A stretch of 64,000 bases of DNA from contig CAXXSX010000002.1 in assembly GCA_963677165.2 (NCBI GenBank), forward strand, positions 3,286,001-3,350,000. The letters are read 5' to 3'. How positions within the stretch are numbered: position 1 is the first letter of the stretch; the number at the start of each line of letters is the position of its first letter. The DNA comes from JAFGXT01 sp963677165. Its GTDB lineage: Bacteria; Verrucomicrobiota; Lentisphaeria; Victivallales; SZUA-371. The notes under the pieces were generated by a model. The model was not told where the DNA came from and made no database searches. It was given only the letters and a program-made list of their open reading frames with translations. Shown here piece after piece: positions 25,105 to 33,827 of the stretch. Both the position numbers and the translations under genes were made by a program.

Positions 25105-28100
25105 TTACCATCTGACATATCGATAAGGATCATCCCCGTCAACACCGCTTTCGGAGAAACCGGAAGCGTATATATCATAGGAGTCCACTTCATTTTTTCT
25201 TAGAATCGACAACTTGAGTTCTTCCGGATTGGAATAGAATCCGCCATTACCCCAGTCATCAAAAACACGTACCGCAATCGTGTTATCCTGACCATATTTA
25301 ATGATCTCCGGCTTGATCTTATATTTTCTTTTTGCGGCCCAGTAAGTCTTATTATTCGCCTTGTTGGTCGCACCAACTTCCACTCCATTAAAGTAGGCGG
25401 TATCCATATCGTCAATCGCGCCCAGGCTCAATACCAGTGCTTTGCCTTTCCAGCTTTCAGGCACATGCACTTTGCAGCGATACCAGACCACTCCGTTCGC
25501 GTCGATCCAGTAGTCGCCCTGTGCTTCCCAGTATTTTCCCGCCTGAAGTTTTCGCCATCTGCTGTCGTCGAAATTACAGGTATGCCACTGTTTCTTTACG
25601 CCGACATTATCGACATCTTTCAGACGGGAGCTCTTGCCGTTGCAGGTAGATACTTTTCGTTCAAATTCCGCTTTCCACTCAAGGGGTAATGGAATAGCCT
25701 GGAAACGTTTGTCCGCTTTGCGTAAAGTAAAGAACTTTTTATCCGCAGCAAATGAACCGCCCAGATTTGTAATGATCTGCGATAGCGCCCGAGTCCATCC
25801 CCACGAGGCGTAACGGTAATAGTCGTACTTTTCGCTGTTCAGCATGTCTGGAGTAATCTGAATCAGTACCGCCAGGCCCTTTCCAGATTTAACAAACCCG
25901 ATAGCTCCATGCAGAGCCATTCGGGAGTCATCTCCGGCGGTACTGATCAGATCACATTTAAAGTCTGTTTTTAGATAAAAGTCAGTAATGGATAATCCAC
26001 GCAGAATTTTCCAGTCGGGCAATGTTTTATTTATGGAGTATACGCCTGGAGCGATTGTAAATGGCCCAAATTTACCTTTGCTTCGAGGCAGGATAACGGC
26101 ATTGCCGCCTTGTTGAATAAAGTTGCTCAGAGCCTTTTGATCAATGTTGTAATCTCGGCCGACGATCAAGAGCGAATCCGTCGATTCCGGTATGTTTTTT
26201 ACTCGGTCAACATTGAGTTGTAGTTTTCTCAGGAAATTATAATCAGCATCATTTCCCAAATAGAAGCATTGGCGTTTGTTTTTATCTGGTTTGTTGCTTT
26301 CGGCATAACTGATGATGTCGGCCAGGAGTTTACGCGCGGCGGGGTCGGGAGAGGTCCGGTTGACTAGGTCATAACTATTTAAGATCACCAGTCCTTTTTC
26401 ATACTTCATTTCCATCAGCGGGGTGTAATTAAGCGAAAATTCACCCTGAAATAGAGGAGTCCAGCTGGTACAGTGCGGTTTTTCGATCATACTGGAAGCG
26501 ACAGCGCCGGTATTGTTCCAGTGAAAACCGTATTTGGGAAACTTGTCGAGTTTCTTCTGCATTTCCACTCCGGCACGGGCAGGGACCGTAGTAGAACATC
26601 CGCGCCAGTCTTTGAGCATATCACTGGAATAACCTTTAAATGCGGATTTCACTGGGAAGGCCCTTCTGGACACATGCCTGGAATATCTGAAATTAAACTT
26701 TTCCCTGAGAATTTCCGGCGCGTTTTCCATAAAGATCGCAACGCCGCCATTTGCGGTAAAACGCTCTATGATATTCATGCTGCTCTGGGGCATGTTTTTC
26801 AGCATATCGGCACCGATAATCAAGACATGTGAAGATATTTCAGCCGTTCCGTTCCAGCTTCTTACACGGTATCCCATATTTTTCAGAACATTGCGGGTTT
26901 TGCCATCCGTATCATAAATACTGAGCATGATATTCCTGCTGATGGCAAGTTTAGGATAAACCGTAAAATCAAAGGTATCCGTAAGTTTCTTGCCGCCGAT
27001 TTCCGCATTCAAAACAATTTTACCCGGAGTTTGTTTCACTGTTTTCGGCAGTTTAGCATCAATTGGAAAGAACAGGTTTGAAGCCGTTCCAATCGTTCCT
27101 GATCCTGACTTTTCATCAATAACCTTTCCGTCAACAGATATCTTTGCCGTATATTGGAATGGTTGTGACTGATTGTTGTCATTGATCAAAACCACCTGCT
27201 TTTCGAGTTGACCGCTGCCGTAATAATTATGGTCTTTTTCCGTAAAATTAGTCTTCCTTCCGGCAATCCATGCCAGTTCCGGCGCGTTGAGTTTTACTAA
27301 AAGATCACCTCCCGGCAGTCTTCTCTCTGGGGCGAAGCTGTTGTAAAATTTTAATGAGATGGCAGGAGCATAAGGTTCTTTTCTAAAAGGGATATAAGGC
27401 TCTGTCGGTCGCGTCCCGGCATCACTTCGGACGTTCCAGCAGAAAGACTTCATTTCCCATGGAAGAAGTCCGCCTGTCATTCCCCAGCTTCGCCAGCTTT
27501 TCCAGGTATTGTTCAGGAATAAATCCATGAGTTTTCGATATGCCGGACTTTTGGTGATGGACGGATTTGCATGCCACGACTTATATTTTCGGGTATCACG
27601 CCAATGCTGTTTGATGGCTTTGCGATAATCGTGAGACTCTGTTTTAAAAGCATCCTCTCCTTGATATATCGCACAAAACTCCGTCATTAATGGTTCTGAA
27701 TATGCGGAAGATGGCATCCCGCCCTCTCTGCCTCTATTCATATTCAGTACGCTGGGACATCCGAATTCAATCGCGGTAAACGGACGGTCCCCGGACTTCA
27801 CCCATTCACTCAGCCATTCCTCGCGTTCCTGCAGCGGAGTAAGCCCCAAATACATATTAACTGTCAAAATATCTCCGACGGTTCCGGATTGATGACTGAT
27901 GTGGATTCTGGACGGATCAAATTTGTGCATCCGCTCCATAATCGTATCGCCAAGCTTGCCGAGCTTCTTGTTATAATTGCTGCTGTACTCATATAACTTC
28001 TTTTGGTTTCCCAGCTTCATTGGATTTTGATCCTCAGCGTTGGAAAAGCGATTAAATCCACTAATCATAAAGAAGATTGACGGATGATTACGCAGTTTTT

Positions 28101-29940
28101 TCCAGTCTTTCACCATGACCCTGTTCCATTTTTCAATATCTTCCGGCTTTCCAACAGAGCCCCAGGGAATAAAAGAGTCAAAATTTAGTGCGGGCATCAT
28201 AGCCGGTATTCCGAGCTCATCGGCTGCATCTGCCCAGTTGTTACGGAAGTCCGCCGTACCGCGTTCGTAGAAATTATCAGGAATGATCTCAAATATATTG
28301 AAGTTCGAGTCTATCATATTTTTTAGCACTCTGGAAAGAATCGATTTCATCCCTCCGGTACGCGTAACATCCGTCATTCCTACACGCATCCTGAAAGGTT
28401 TTTCATTGAGCAGAATGTTACGACCGGCAACTCTTATTTCCCGGAATCCAAACCGCTCTTTCAGTTCATCGGTTTGCCTGCCCGAATCCGCCGTTATATT
28501 CGCATAGTACAAATTCGGCTGACGATAACTCCAAAGTTTAGGATTCTTCCAGTCAAAGCTGAATTCATATTGATTAGAAGCCTTGCTCACGGCCTTTGCC
28601 TGAAATGTTTTGACGGTCTTGCCATCTAAAGAAGTAATCTGAAATTTAAAGTTTATGTTCCTGCCCGGTGCGATGCGTTCCATTTGAAGCTGAAAAGTGA
28701 TCTGTTTCTTACGGACCGAGGTTTTGATGAATACATTGTCGATTTTCATGCCGACCGGTTCGGCTTTGAGTATAACGTTGCCGGTAATCCCCCGGTTGTA
28801 AATTTTCGCCTTGACCTTTTTGCCGTCGTAATTGTTAAAGTTCTCGACAAATTCCCGGTCACTCTGGGCGACAACATCGATTTTTAACTGATAATTTTTT
28901 CCCGGTTTAACGAATTTTGTCAGGTTCACCGTTCCGGCGGGCCAGTAAATCTGTCCGGCTTTGCGGTTGTTGATGAATACCACCGCATCCGTACACACCC
29001 GGTCGATTTCCAGGACAATCGATTTTCCTTTCCAGGATTCAGGGATGAAAATGGTTCTTTCGTATGTGGCGGCATAACAGTTTTTCAGTGAATTCTTATT
29101 CCAGCTCTTATCTTTGGGATATTCAATGATGCCGCCGAGAAGCGGACGTTTCCATGAATGGCGGATTGTCCAGGCTCCCGGCACATAAATATAGCCGCTG
29201 GACGACTTCTTGTCTTTCGCGAATTTCGGCGTGAATTTCCAGGCGGAATTGTAAATCATTTCGCTGCGGTTTTCGCTGGTTTTTACTACAGGCGGTTCTT
29301 TTTTATAACTTTTTAGAGGGGAGTTCTTGCCGGGGGACACATCAGTAACTGTAATCTCAGCAACATCCAGTGTACCGCATGACACATCCATAACAACTGC
29401 TACCGAAAAGTTCACAGTTTGAGACGGGACATTTATAATTTTTTCAGTTGTTTTCCACTCGCAGTCCTCTTTTATGTCAATCTTATCATAGCGTTTAACA
29501 CGTTTTCCCTGTTTATCAAAAAAGTTCAGTCTGATAGATGCAGTCTGCCATGATTTCAGCCCTTTCTTAAGATTAGCAAGACGGTATCTAACTTTAAGCT
29601 GGATCTTCTTTTCACCATCAAGCATTACGAGTGGACTTGAAACACTTATCCCCTTTTTGGAGTTGTTATTAGTTACTGTTAAAAAATTTCCTTCTTCTCC
29701 CCTGTTTACTGTCACAAGATCGCTGTTCTGTGCTTTCCAGAAAGCATTGTCTGACATTGTCCATTTATCAGGCAAGCTGCCGGCAACGGAAAATTTAAAA
29801 TTCCCATTTAACAAGATTGATTCCGCATTCCCGCCCATAACTGATACTCCGAATATCAGCAGCAGCACGATTATTCTTATCCGGCAGCGATTGATTGATA
29901 AAAAAAGGGTTCTTTCGAGCAATGAAGCCAGTTCCATCAT
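25105..29940 (-). CDS. Giant multidomain GH2-like glycoside hydrolase
   Basis: A 1611-aa secreted protein. A signal/anchor region lies at residues 20-39. An N-terminal carbohydrate-binding-like beta-sandwich spans about 40-205, a GH2 sugar-binding domain about 225-395 (ATYERTIFIPESW, YWPAGTVNLTKFV), an immunoglobulin-like domain about 395-500 and a TIM barrel about 500-830 (LNEKPFRMRVGMTD, LRNHPSIFFMIS). Beta domains follow, with a second galactose-binding-like module near 1490-1590 that repeats the PESWKGK motif. The nucleophile Glu725 (FTAIEFGCPS) is present. Where GH2 enzymes have GNE (acid/base), this protein has SGFN (627-630), so catalysis may be altered. RBS AGGAG lies next to the start. 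Second gene after the prepilin-like gene. Confidence 0.85.
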   Translation of the reverse strand: MMELASLLERTLFLSINRCRIRIIVLLLIFGVSVMGGNAESILLNGNFKFSVAGSLPDKWTMSDNAFWKAQNSDLVTVNRGEEGNFLTVTNNNSKKGISVSSPLVMLDGEKKIQLKVRYRLANLKKGLKSWQTASIRLNFFDKQGKRVKRYDKIDIKEDCEWKTTEKIINVPSQTVNFSVAVVMDVSCGTLDVAEITVTDVSPGKNSPLKSYKKEPPVVKTSENRSEMIYNSAWKFTPKFAKDKKSSSGYIYVPGAWTIRHSWKRPLLGGIIEYPKDKSWNKNSLKNCYAATYERTIFIPESWKGKSIVLEIDRVCTDAVVFINNRKAGQIYWPAGTVNLTKFVKPGKNYQLKIDVVAQSDREFVENFNNYDGKKVKAKIYNRGITGNVILKAEPVGMKIDNVFIKTSVRKKQITFQLQMERIAPGRNINFKFQITSLDGKTVKTFQAKAVSKASNQYEFSFDWKNPKLWSYRQPNLYYANITADSGRQTDELKERFGFREIRVAGRNILLNEKPFRMRVGMTDVTRTGGMKSILSRVLKNMIDSNFNIFEIIPDNFYERGTADFRNNWADAADELGIPAMMPALNFDSFIPWGSVGKPEDIEKWNRVMVKDWKKLRNHPSIFFMISGFNRFSNAEDQNPMKLGNQKKLYEYSSNYNKKLGKLGDTIMERMHKFDPSRIHISHQSGTVGDILTVNMYLGLTPLQEREEWLSEWVKSGDRPFTAIEFGCPSVLNMNRGREGGMPSSAYSEPLMTEFCAIYQGEDAFKTESHDYRKAIKQHWRDTRKYKSWHANPSITKSPAYRKLMDLFLNNTWKSWRSWGMTGGLLPWEMKSFCWNVRSDAGTRPTEPYIPFRKEPYAPAISLKFYNSFAPERRLPGGDLLVKLNAPELAWIAGRKTNFTEKDHNYYGSGQLEKQVVLINDNNQSQPFQYTAKISVDGKVIDEKSGSGTIGTASNLFFPIDAKLPKTVKQTPGKIVLNAEIGGKKLTDTFDFTVYPKLAISRNIMLSIYDTDGKTRNVLKNMGYRVRSWNGTAEISSHVLIIGADMLKNMPQSSMNIIERFTANGGVAIFMENAPEILREKFNFRYSRHVSRRAFPVKSAFKGYSSDMLKDWRGCSTTVPARAGVEMQKKLDKFPKYGFHWNNTGAVASSMIEKPHCTSWTPLFQGEFSLNYTPLMEMKYEKGLVILNSYDLVNRTSPDPAARKLLADIISYAESNKPDKNKRQCFYLGNDADYNFLRKLQLNVDRVKNIPESTDSLLIVGRDYNIDQKALSNFIQQGGNAVILPRSKGKFGPFTIAPGVYSINKTLPDWKILRGLSITDFYLKTDFKCDLISTAGDDSRMALHGAIGFVKSGKGLAVLIQITPDMLNSEKYDYYRYASWGWTRALSQIITNLGGSFAADKKFFTLRKADKRFQAIPLPLEWKAEFERKVSTCNGKSSRLKDVDNVGVKKQWHTCNFDDSRWRKLQAGKYWEAQGDYWIDANGVVWYRCKVHVPESWKGKALVLSLGAIDDMDTAYFNGVEVGATNKANNKTYWAAKRKYKIKPEIIKYGQDNTIAVRVFDDWGNGGFYSNPEELKLSILRKNEVDSYDIYASGFSESGVDGDDPYRYVRW

Positions 29941-29966
29941 AAGACTCCTAGAATTTTGATGATTAG

Positions 29967-30731
29967 CTATTTAGTGACGCTATAATAATATTTGTTGTTT
30001 TCCAGTATTTCATTGAAAGTCAAGGGACTTACGTGTCCGTCTGCAAAACCGGAGTTGGCTTTCCCTTTCGTTTCAGGCAGACAGTTGGGCACGCCGTTAT
30101 GTCCATGCCGCATTGCGGGCACATTATTTGCCGTGCCATCTCCCAACGCTCCTCCCACGTAGGGAGCCTGAATCGCCGCGCTGCCGAATCCATCGGACAA
30201 ATATACTGTTCCACTCGGGGCAGAAAGACTTGAATCCTTTGTCCAGATGCAGCCGGAGTTATAAGTAAAATTGCGATTGACGCCGTAACGAATGCTGGTA
30301 CTTAATGCAATTTGAGTTTTACCATGATCCTCCAGATTTGCGCGTGGACAGCAATATACCGAAGAATAGAACTTCCTTCCGCTTAACGACATATAATAGC
30401 CACTCTGCAAATGAATTGAAGAGCCGTAGATATATGAATATATCAAGCCCGACCACCAACGTATTTCATAGGGGGGATTGCCGGACCAGGCAGCGGTACC
30501 AAATGGCTGATTGAGGTTGTACTTACCATCACAGGGAAAATAGCCATTCCAGTCATTGGTGTAAGAAATTGTTCCGGTCATCATTTGTTTCATGTTGTTG
30601 GTACACCTGAGATCCTTGGCGACATTGCGCGCCCGGCCAAGTGCCGGCAGAAGCATGGCAGCGAGTATCGCGATGATGGCGATCACCACGAGGAGTTCGA
30701 TGAGCGTGAATTTGGAGGTAGTCCTTTTCAT
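29967..30731 (-). CDS. Prepilin-like protein of the H-X9-DG type
   Basis: A 254-aa protein. The N-terminal class III leader is very short (MKRTTSK), then FTLIELLVVIAIIAILAAML forms the pilin spine with the conserved Glu at +5, followed by LPALGRARNVAKDLRCTNN. The globular part has paired cysteines (CPRANLEDHG) and ends with SGFADGHVSPL, the DGH signature of H-X9-DG/DUF1559-like pseudopilins widespread in Planctomycetota and Lentisphaerota. It should be processed by prepilin peptidase and assembled through a type II secretion or pilus machine, neither of which is encoded here. First gene of this minus-strand locus, 27 bp before the GH2-like gene; GGAG 8 bp upstream of ATG. Confidence 0.9.
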   Translation of the reverse strand: MKRTTSKFTLIELLVVIAIIAILAAMLLPALGRARNVAKDLRCTNNMKQMMTGTISYTNDWNGYFPCDGKYNLNQPFGTAAWSGNPPYEIRWWSGLIYSYIYGSSIHLQSGYYMSLSGRKFYSSVYCCPRANLEDHGKTQIALSTSIRYGVNRNFTYNSGCIWTKDSSLSAPSGTVYLSDGFGSAAIQAPYVGGALGDGTANNVPAMRHGHNGVPNCLPETKGKANSGFADGHVSPLTFNEILENNKYYYSVTK

Positions 30732-30773
30732 TTTCTTTCTCCATTATGATTAAAAATAATTGTTTATAATTAT

Positions 30774-30802
30774 ATAATACGCTATAATATAAGAAATGGC
30801 AA
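30774..30802 (-). promoter_or_regulatory. Predicted promoter of the GH2/GH36 locus
   Basis: On the minus strand TTGCCA, 17 bp, TATTAT, about 40 bp before the prepilin-like start and in the divergent region with the AraC gene, so probably controlled by it. Confidence 0.45.
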
Positions 30803-30841
30803 TGTTAAATAAATCCTATGTATTTATAAAAAAGTAAGATT

Positions 30842-31723
30842 ATGCAAAGAACTTTCTGTGCAAACTTTTATGAATCGTTCCGATGCGGACAAAAGCTTCC
30901 CGTGGAAGTGGTCAGCCTGGGAATTGGCAGGGCGTCCAGAAACAGTTATCGCTGGAGTTCGAATCTGCATAAAAAAAAGATTGACCTGGAGTCTCACTAT
31001 ACTATACAATTTACGCTTTCCGGTTGCGGGGCCTTCCACCTGACATCGCAGGATCAGCACTGGGAACTTCCCGAAAACGCGTTCTTCATGTGCGGAATGG
31101 ATATGGATTATTATTATGAAGTGGGTAATCATGATTCATGGGAATATATGTGGCTCGCTATATCCGGCAATATTGCTGGAAACATTCTGGCAAAAATAAT
31201 TGGACAGCGCGGGACCGTCGTACAGCCGTCAGGCACTCTGCACTCTCAACGGATGCTGTATGATTATATCAACCAGATTCGTCTGGCAAAAAATTTTAAT
31301 CCGTATCGGCTTTCATCTTTTGCGTATGATTTTCTTTTGCATCTTCAAGAGGAATTGTCGGTTTCCGACACCGATGAAAAATCTCTTTTTACTTATCGGG
31401 CACACAGATATGTAATGGACAACATTGAGCATGTAAATGTTGAATCTCTGGCGAAATATTTCAATTATCATCCAAAGTATTTCAGTTCGGTATGCAAAAA
31501 CATGAGTGGAAAAACTCCGCACAAGTTTATCGAAGAAAGGCGCTTGTCCTATGCTGCAAATTTGTTGACGCATACCGATAAATCACTGAAGGAAATCAGT
31601 CTTCAATGCAATTTCAGCAGTGAACAACATCTTTGTTCCTGTTTTCGCAAAGCCTACGGAACCAGTCCGGGACAATACCGCAAAAACCGCATTCATAATA
31701 CCTACGACCACCTGATCACCTGA
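30842..31723 (+). CDS. AraC family transcriptional regulator
   Basis: A 293-aa regulator. Residues about 15-150 are a cupin-type sensing domain (YTIQFTLSGCGAFHLT, WELPENAFFMCG). Residues about 190-290 are the double helix-turn-helix of AraC/XylS (VESLAKYFNYHPKYFSSVCK, then LKEISLQCNFSSEQHLCSCFRKAYGTSPGQYR). Cytoplasmic, binding a sugar. It is divergent from the locus beginning at 30731, with 110 bp between the starts. By position it is the activator of that locus (inference). Confidence 0.93.
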   Translation: MQRTFCANFYESFRCGQKLPVEVVSLGIGRASRNSYRWSSNLHKKKIDLESHYTIQFTLSGCGAFHLTSQDQHWELPENAFFMCGMDMDYYYEVGNHDSWEYMWLAISGNIAGNILAKIIGQRGTVVQPSGTLHSQRMLYDYINQIRLAKNFNPYRLSSFAYDFLLHLQEELSVSDTDEKSLFTYRAHRYVMDNIEHVNVESLAKYFNYHPKYFSSVCKNMSGKTPHKFIEERRLSYAANLLTHTDKSLKEISLQCNFSSEQHLCSCFRKAYGTSPGQYRKNRIHNTYDHLIT

Positions 31724-31814
31724 CAAAATAGATTATCATAATTCATTTTAATCACAACCTTTATATAAAAAATATAAAGCTTTGTTTTAATTTTATATTA
31801 TTTTTATAAACCTA

Positions 31815-31843
31815 TTGACTTTGAATGAATTTTAATTTATAAT
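31815..31843 (+). promoter_or_regulatory. Predicted promoter of the GntR-type regulator
   Basis: TTGACT, 17 bp, TATAAT: near-consensus, 45 bp before the regulator start. Confidence 0.6.
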
Positions 31844-31888
31844 ATTATCAATAGAAAACAGTATAACCTTTATAATTTACAGGTGCCC

Positions 31889-32992
31889 ATGTCCCGAAAA
31901 ATCAAAAATATCGCAGATCAGTATTATCAGCAGATACTGGTTGATAATAATGCTCCTGGGACAAAAACGATGTCAACCCAGGAAATTGCGGATAAATACA
32001 ATGTTTCTTTTGTTACAGCTAACCGGGTGATCAATACGCTGGTGGAAAAAGGCATACTATACCGGAAAACCGGAAGCGGCACTTATATAAAAAAAGTTAC
32101 TCAATCTTCAAAAAAAACACTATCCATTGGAATTGGTTTTGAAGTTCCTCCCGGCCCTCCCGAACAGGTTTTAATGGCATTTAGTGTATTTGGAGAGACG
32201 GCAGTTAAAGAACTGCGATCGGCTGGACATACAATAACTCATTTACTTAAATCCGATCTTCAGGAGCCTGATGAGGCTTGCCTGGAGATGCTCAACCAAC
32301 TTGATGGCCTGTTATTATCGTACAACTATGCCAGTGATCCAAACGTTATCAAATCGTTGAAGAAGTTAGCAATTCCCGTTGTTGTTGTTCAGCATGAAAT
32401 ATTATCGTCCGAAGCATATCACCAGGTTGTTCCGGACATGCCAAACGGTCTGAAAACTTTAGCCGAATACATGTTGAGCATTGAGGGCCCAAAGGGAAAC
32501 TATGCCTTGCTCTATCCCACGGATAGCATTGCATTAACACTTCGAGTGAAGATGATAAAAGAAGCACTTATGGAACTTGGTGTTGATTCTCAAAAGATAA
32601 GAGTCTTTGCAAATTCGGAACAATTCATTGGAGACCTTGGCATCATTGCAGGACAGGAACTGGGTGAGACGCTTTTAGAAGATGGCTTTCACCAGGGAAT
32701 TGTGTTTGCCGCGGGTGATTTTATTGCTTTCGGTTTGATACGCCACCTTAAGAAGAAGAAGATAGATATTGGAAACGCTCTAAAGGTGGTAAGTTGCGAT
32801 GACCTTGAAGGAGAAGGTCTGAAACCTTTTGACTCTCCTTTCATTACCTCAGTAAAATTTCCCAGGAAAGAGGTCATGCAAACGGCAGTGTCTTTGTTGA
32901 TTCGTATTATAAAAAGTCGGAATAACATTTCACATACGAATATTATCAGGGTGGAAAGTAAACTGATAAAAAGAGCATCATCAGGCAATTAA
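31889..32992 (+). CDS. GntR-type regulator with LacI-like sensor domain
   Basis: A 367-aa protein. The N-terminal winged helix of GntR type (MSTQEIADKYNVSFVTANRV, then KGILYRKTGSGTYIKK) covers residues about 5-75. The rest is a periplasmic-binding-protein-like sensor (peripla_BP_3) as in AraR-type regulators of Bacillus (LDGLLLSYN, AAGDFIAFGLIRHL, VVSCDDLEGEG). Such proteins repress sugar-utilisation genes and release DNA on binding a sugar. ATG 31889 and GTG 31883 are both possible starts. It precedes a prepilin-like gene by 21 bp and a large glycosidase-like gene, likely its targets. Confidence 0.9.
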   Translation: MSRKIKNIADQYYQQILVDNNAPGTKTMSTQEIADKYNVSFVTANRVINTLVEKGILYRKTGSGTYIKKVTQSSKKTLSIGIGFEVPPGPPEQVLMAFSVFGETAVKELRSAGHTITHLLKSDLQEPDEACLEMLNQLDGLLLSYNYASDPNVIKSLKKLAIPVVVVQHEILSSEAYHQVVPDMPNGLKTLAEYMLSIEGPKGNYALLYPTDSIALTLRVKMIKEALMELGVDSQKIRVFANSEQFIGDLGIIAGQELGETLLEDGFHQGIVFAAGDFIAFGLIRHLKKKKIDIGNALKVVSCDDLEGEGLKPFDSPFITSVKFPRKEVMQTAVSLLIRIIKSRNNISHTNIIRVESKLIKRASSGN

Positions 32993-33013
32993 CATCAAAT
33001 GAGGAATAAATTT

Positions 33014-33739
33014 ATGAGACAGCATCATCATCATCTCCTTGGTATTCAAACCGTATGTCAATTGAAATTTTTCACACTGATAGAACTCTTGATTGTTATA
33101 GCCATTATTGCGACGTTAGCCGCAATGCTTCTTCCGGCATTGGGAAATGCTCGAAACAAGGCAAAATCAATAAGTTGCTTAAATCAACTAAGGCAAATTT
33201 CATTGGCGACGTCCTTTTATGCAGATGATCATAATGACCGTTTTTATCCCTACCATGACGGCGACACTCATCGATGGTATCAGGACTGGTACTTTGCCGG
33301 AGGAGCTGCTCAAGGTGGTGCCAGTTCTCCCGGTTATTTGAATATCAAGTGGAAATCCGGTGATTACTGGAAAGGTACTGTGCTGGATTGTCCCAGCCAG
33401 GAAAAAGGCTATGCCAGTTACAGTATGGACTATTGTTATAATGCCTGCCTGGGTGCCACTTCAACCGCAACAAATCCAAGGATAATCCCTTACAGAAAGA
33501 TGGTCCGTTATCCAAGCCGGATGATTATGATGGCTGATACCCAGGGAGCCGGAACTTCTGCAATTACGGCTTCAGGAGAATACTTTTTCGAATGCTGGGG
33601 GCGTGAATACTATGATGCGATGCACTTCAGGCACAACAAAAAAACTAATATTGTCTGTATCGACGGACATGCCGATTCTGTAAGGATTGGCAAAATCTCT
33701 TTGAACGGAACAACGGATTACGTCACCAGAAATCCGTAA
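33014..33739 (+). CDS. Prepilin-like protein of the H-X9-DG type
   Basis: About 241 aa. An unusually long leader (MRQHHHHLLGIQTVCQLK) precedes FFTLIELLIVIAIIATLAAM and LPALGNARNKAKSISCLNQ. The C-terminal signature is IVCIDGHADSVRIG. Start ATG 33014 has GAGG 9 bp upstream; ATG 32999 is the alternative. Located between the GntR-type regulator and the large glycosidase-like gene. The globular domain (CPSQEKGYASYSMDYCYNA) has its own cysteine pair and little similarity to the other prepilin-like proteins here. Confidence 0.88.
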   Translation: MRQHHHHLLGIQTVCQLKFFTLIELLIVIAIIATLAAMLLPALGNARNKAKSISCLNQLRQISLATSFYADDHNDRFYPYHDGDTHRWYQDWYFAGGAAQGGASSPGYLNIKWKSGDYWKGTVLDCPSQEKGYASYSMDYCYNACLGATSTATNPRIIPYRKMVRYPSRMIMMADTQGAGTSAITASGEYFFECWGREYYDAMHFRHNKKTNIVCIDGHADSVRIGKISLNGTTDYVTRNP

Positions 33740-33827
33740 GTAAAAGACACCGTCATACTCTCTTTCCATAACGAATTTTCTTATTACCTAACAAATCAAA
33801 AATAGATATTGAAGAAGGAATACATTA

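Noticed and set aside
31760..31810. AT-rich imperfect palindrome upstream of the GntR-type regulator
   Set aside because: Too low in complexity to separate from background in an AT-rich intergenic stretch.
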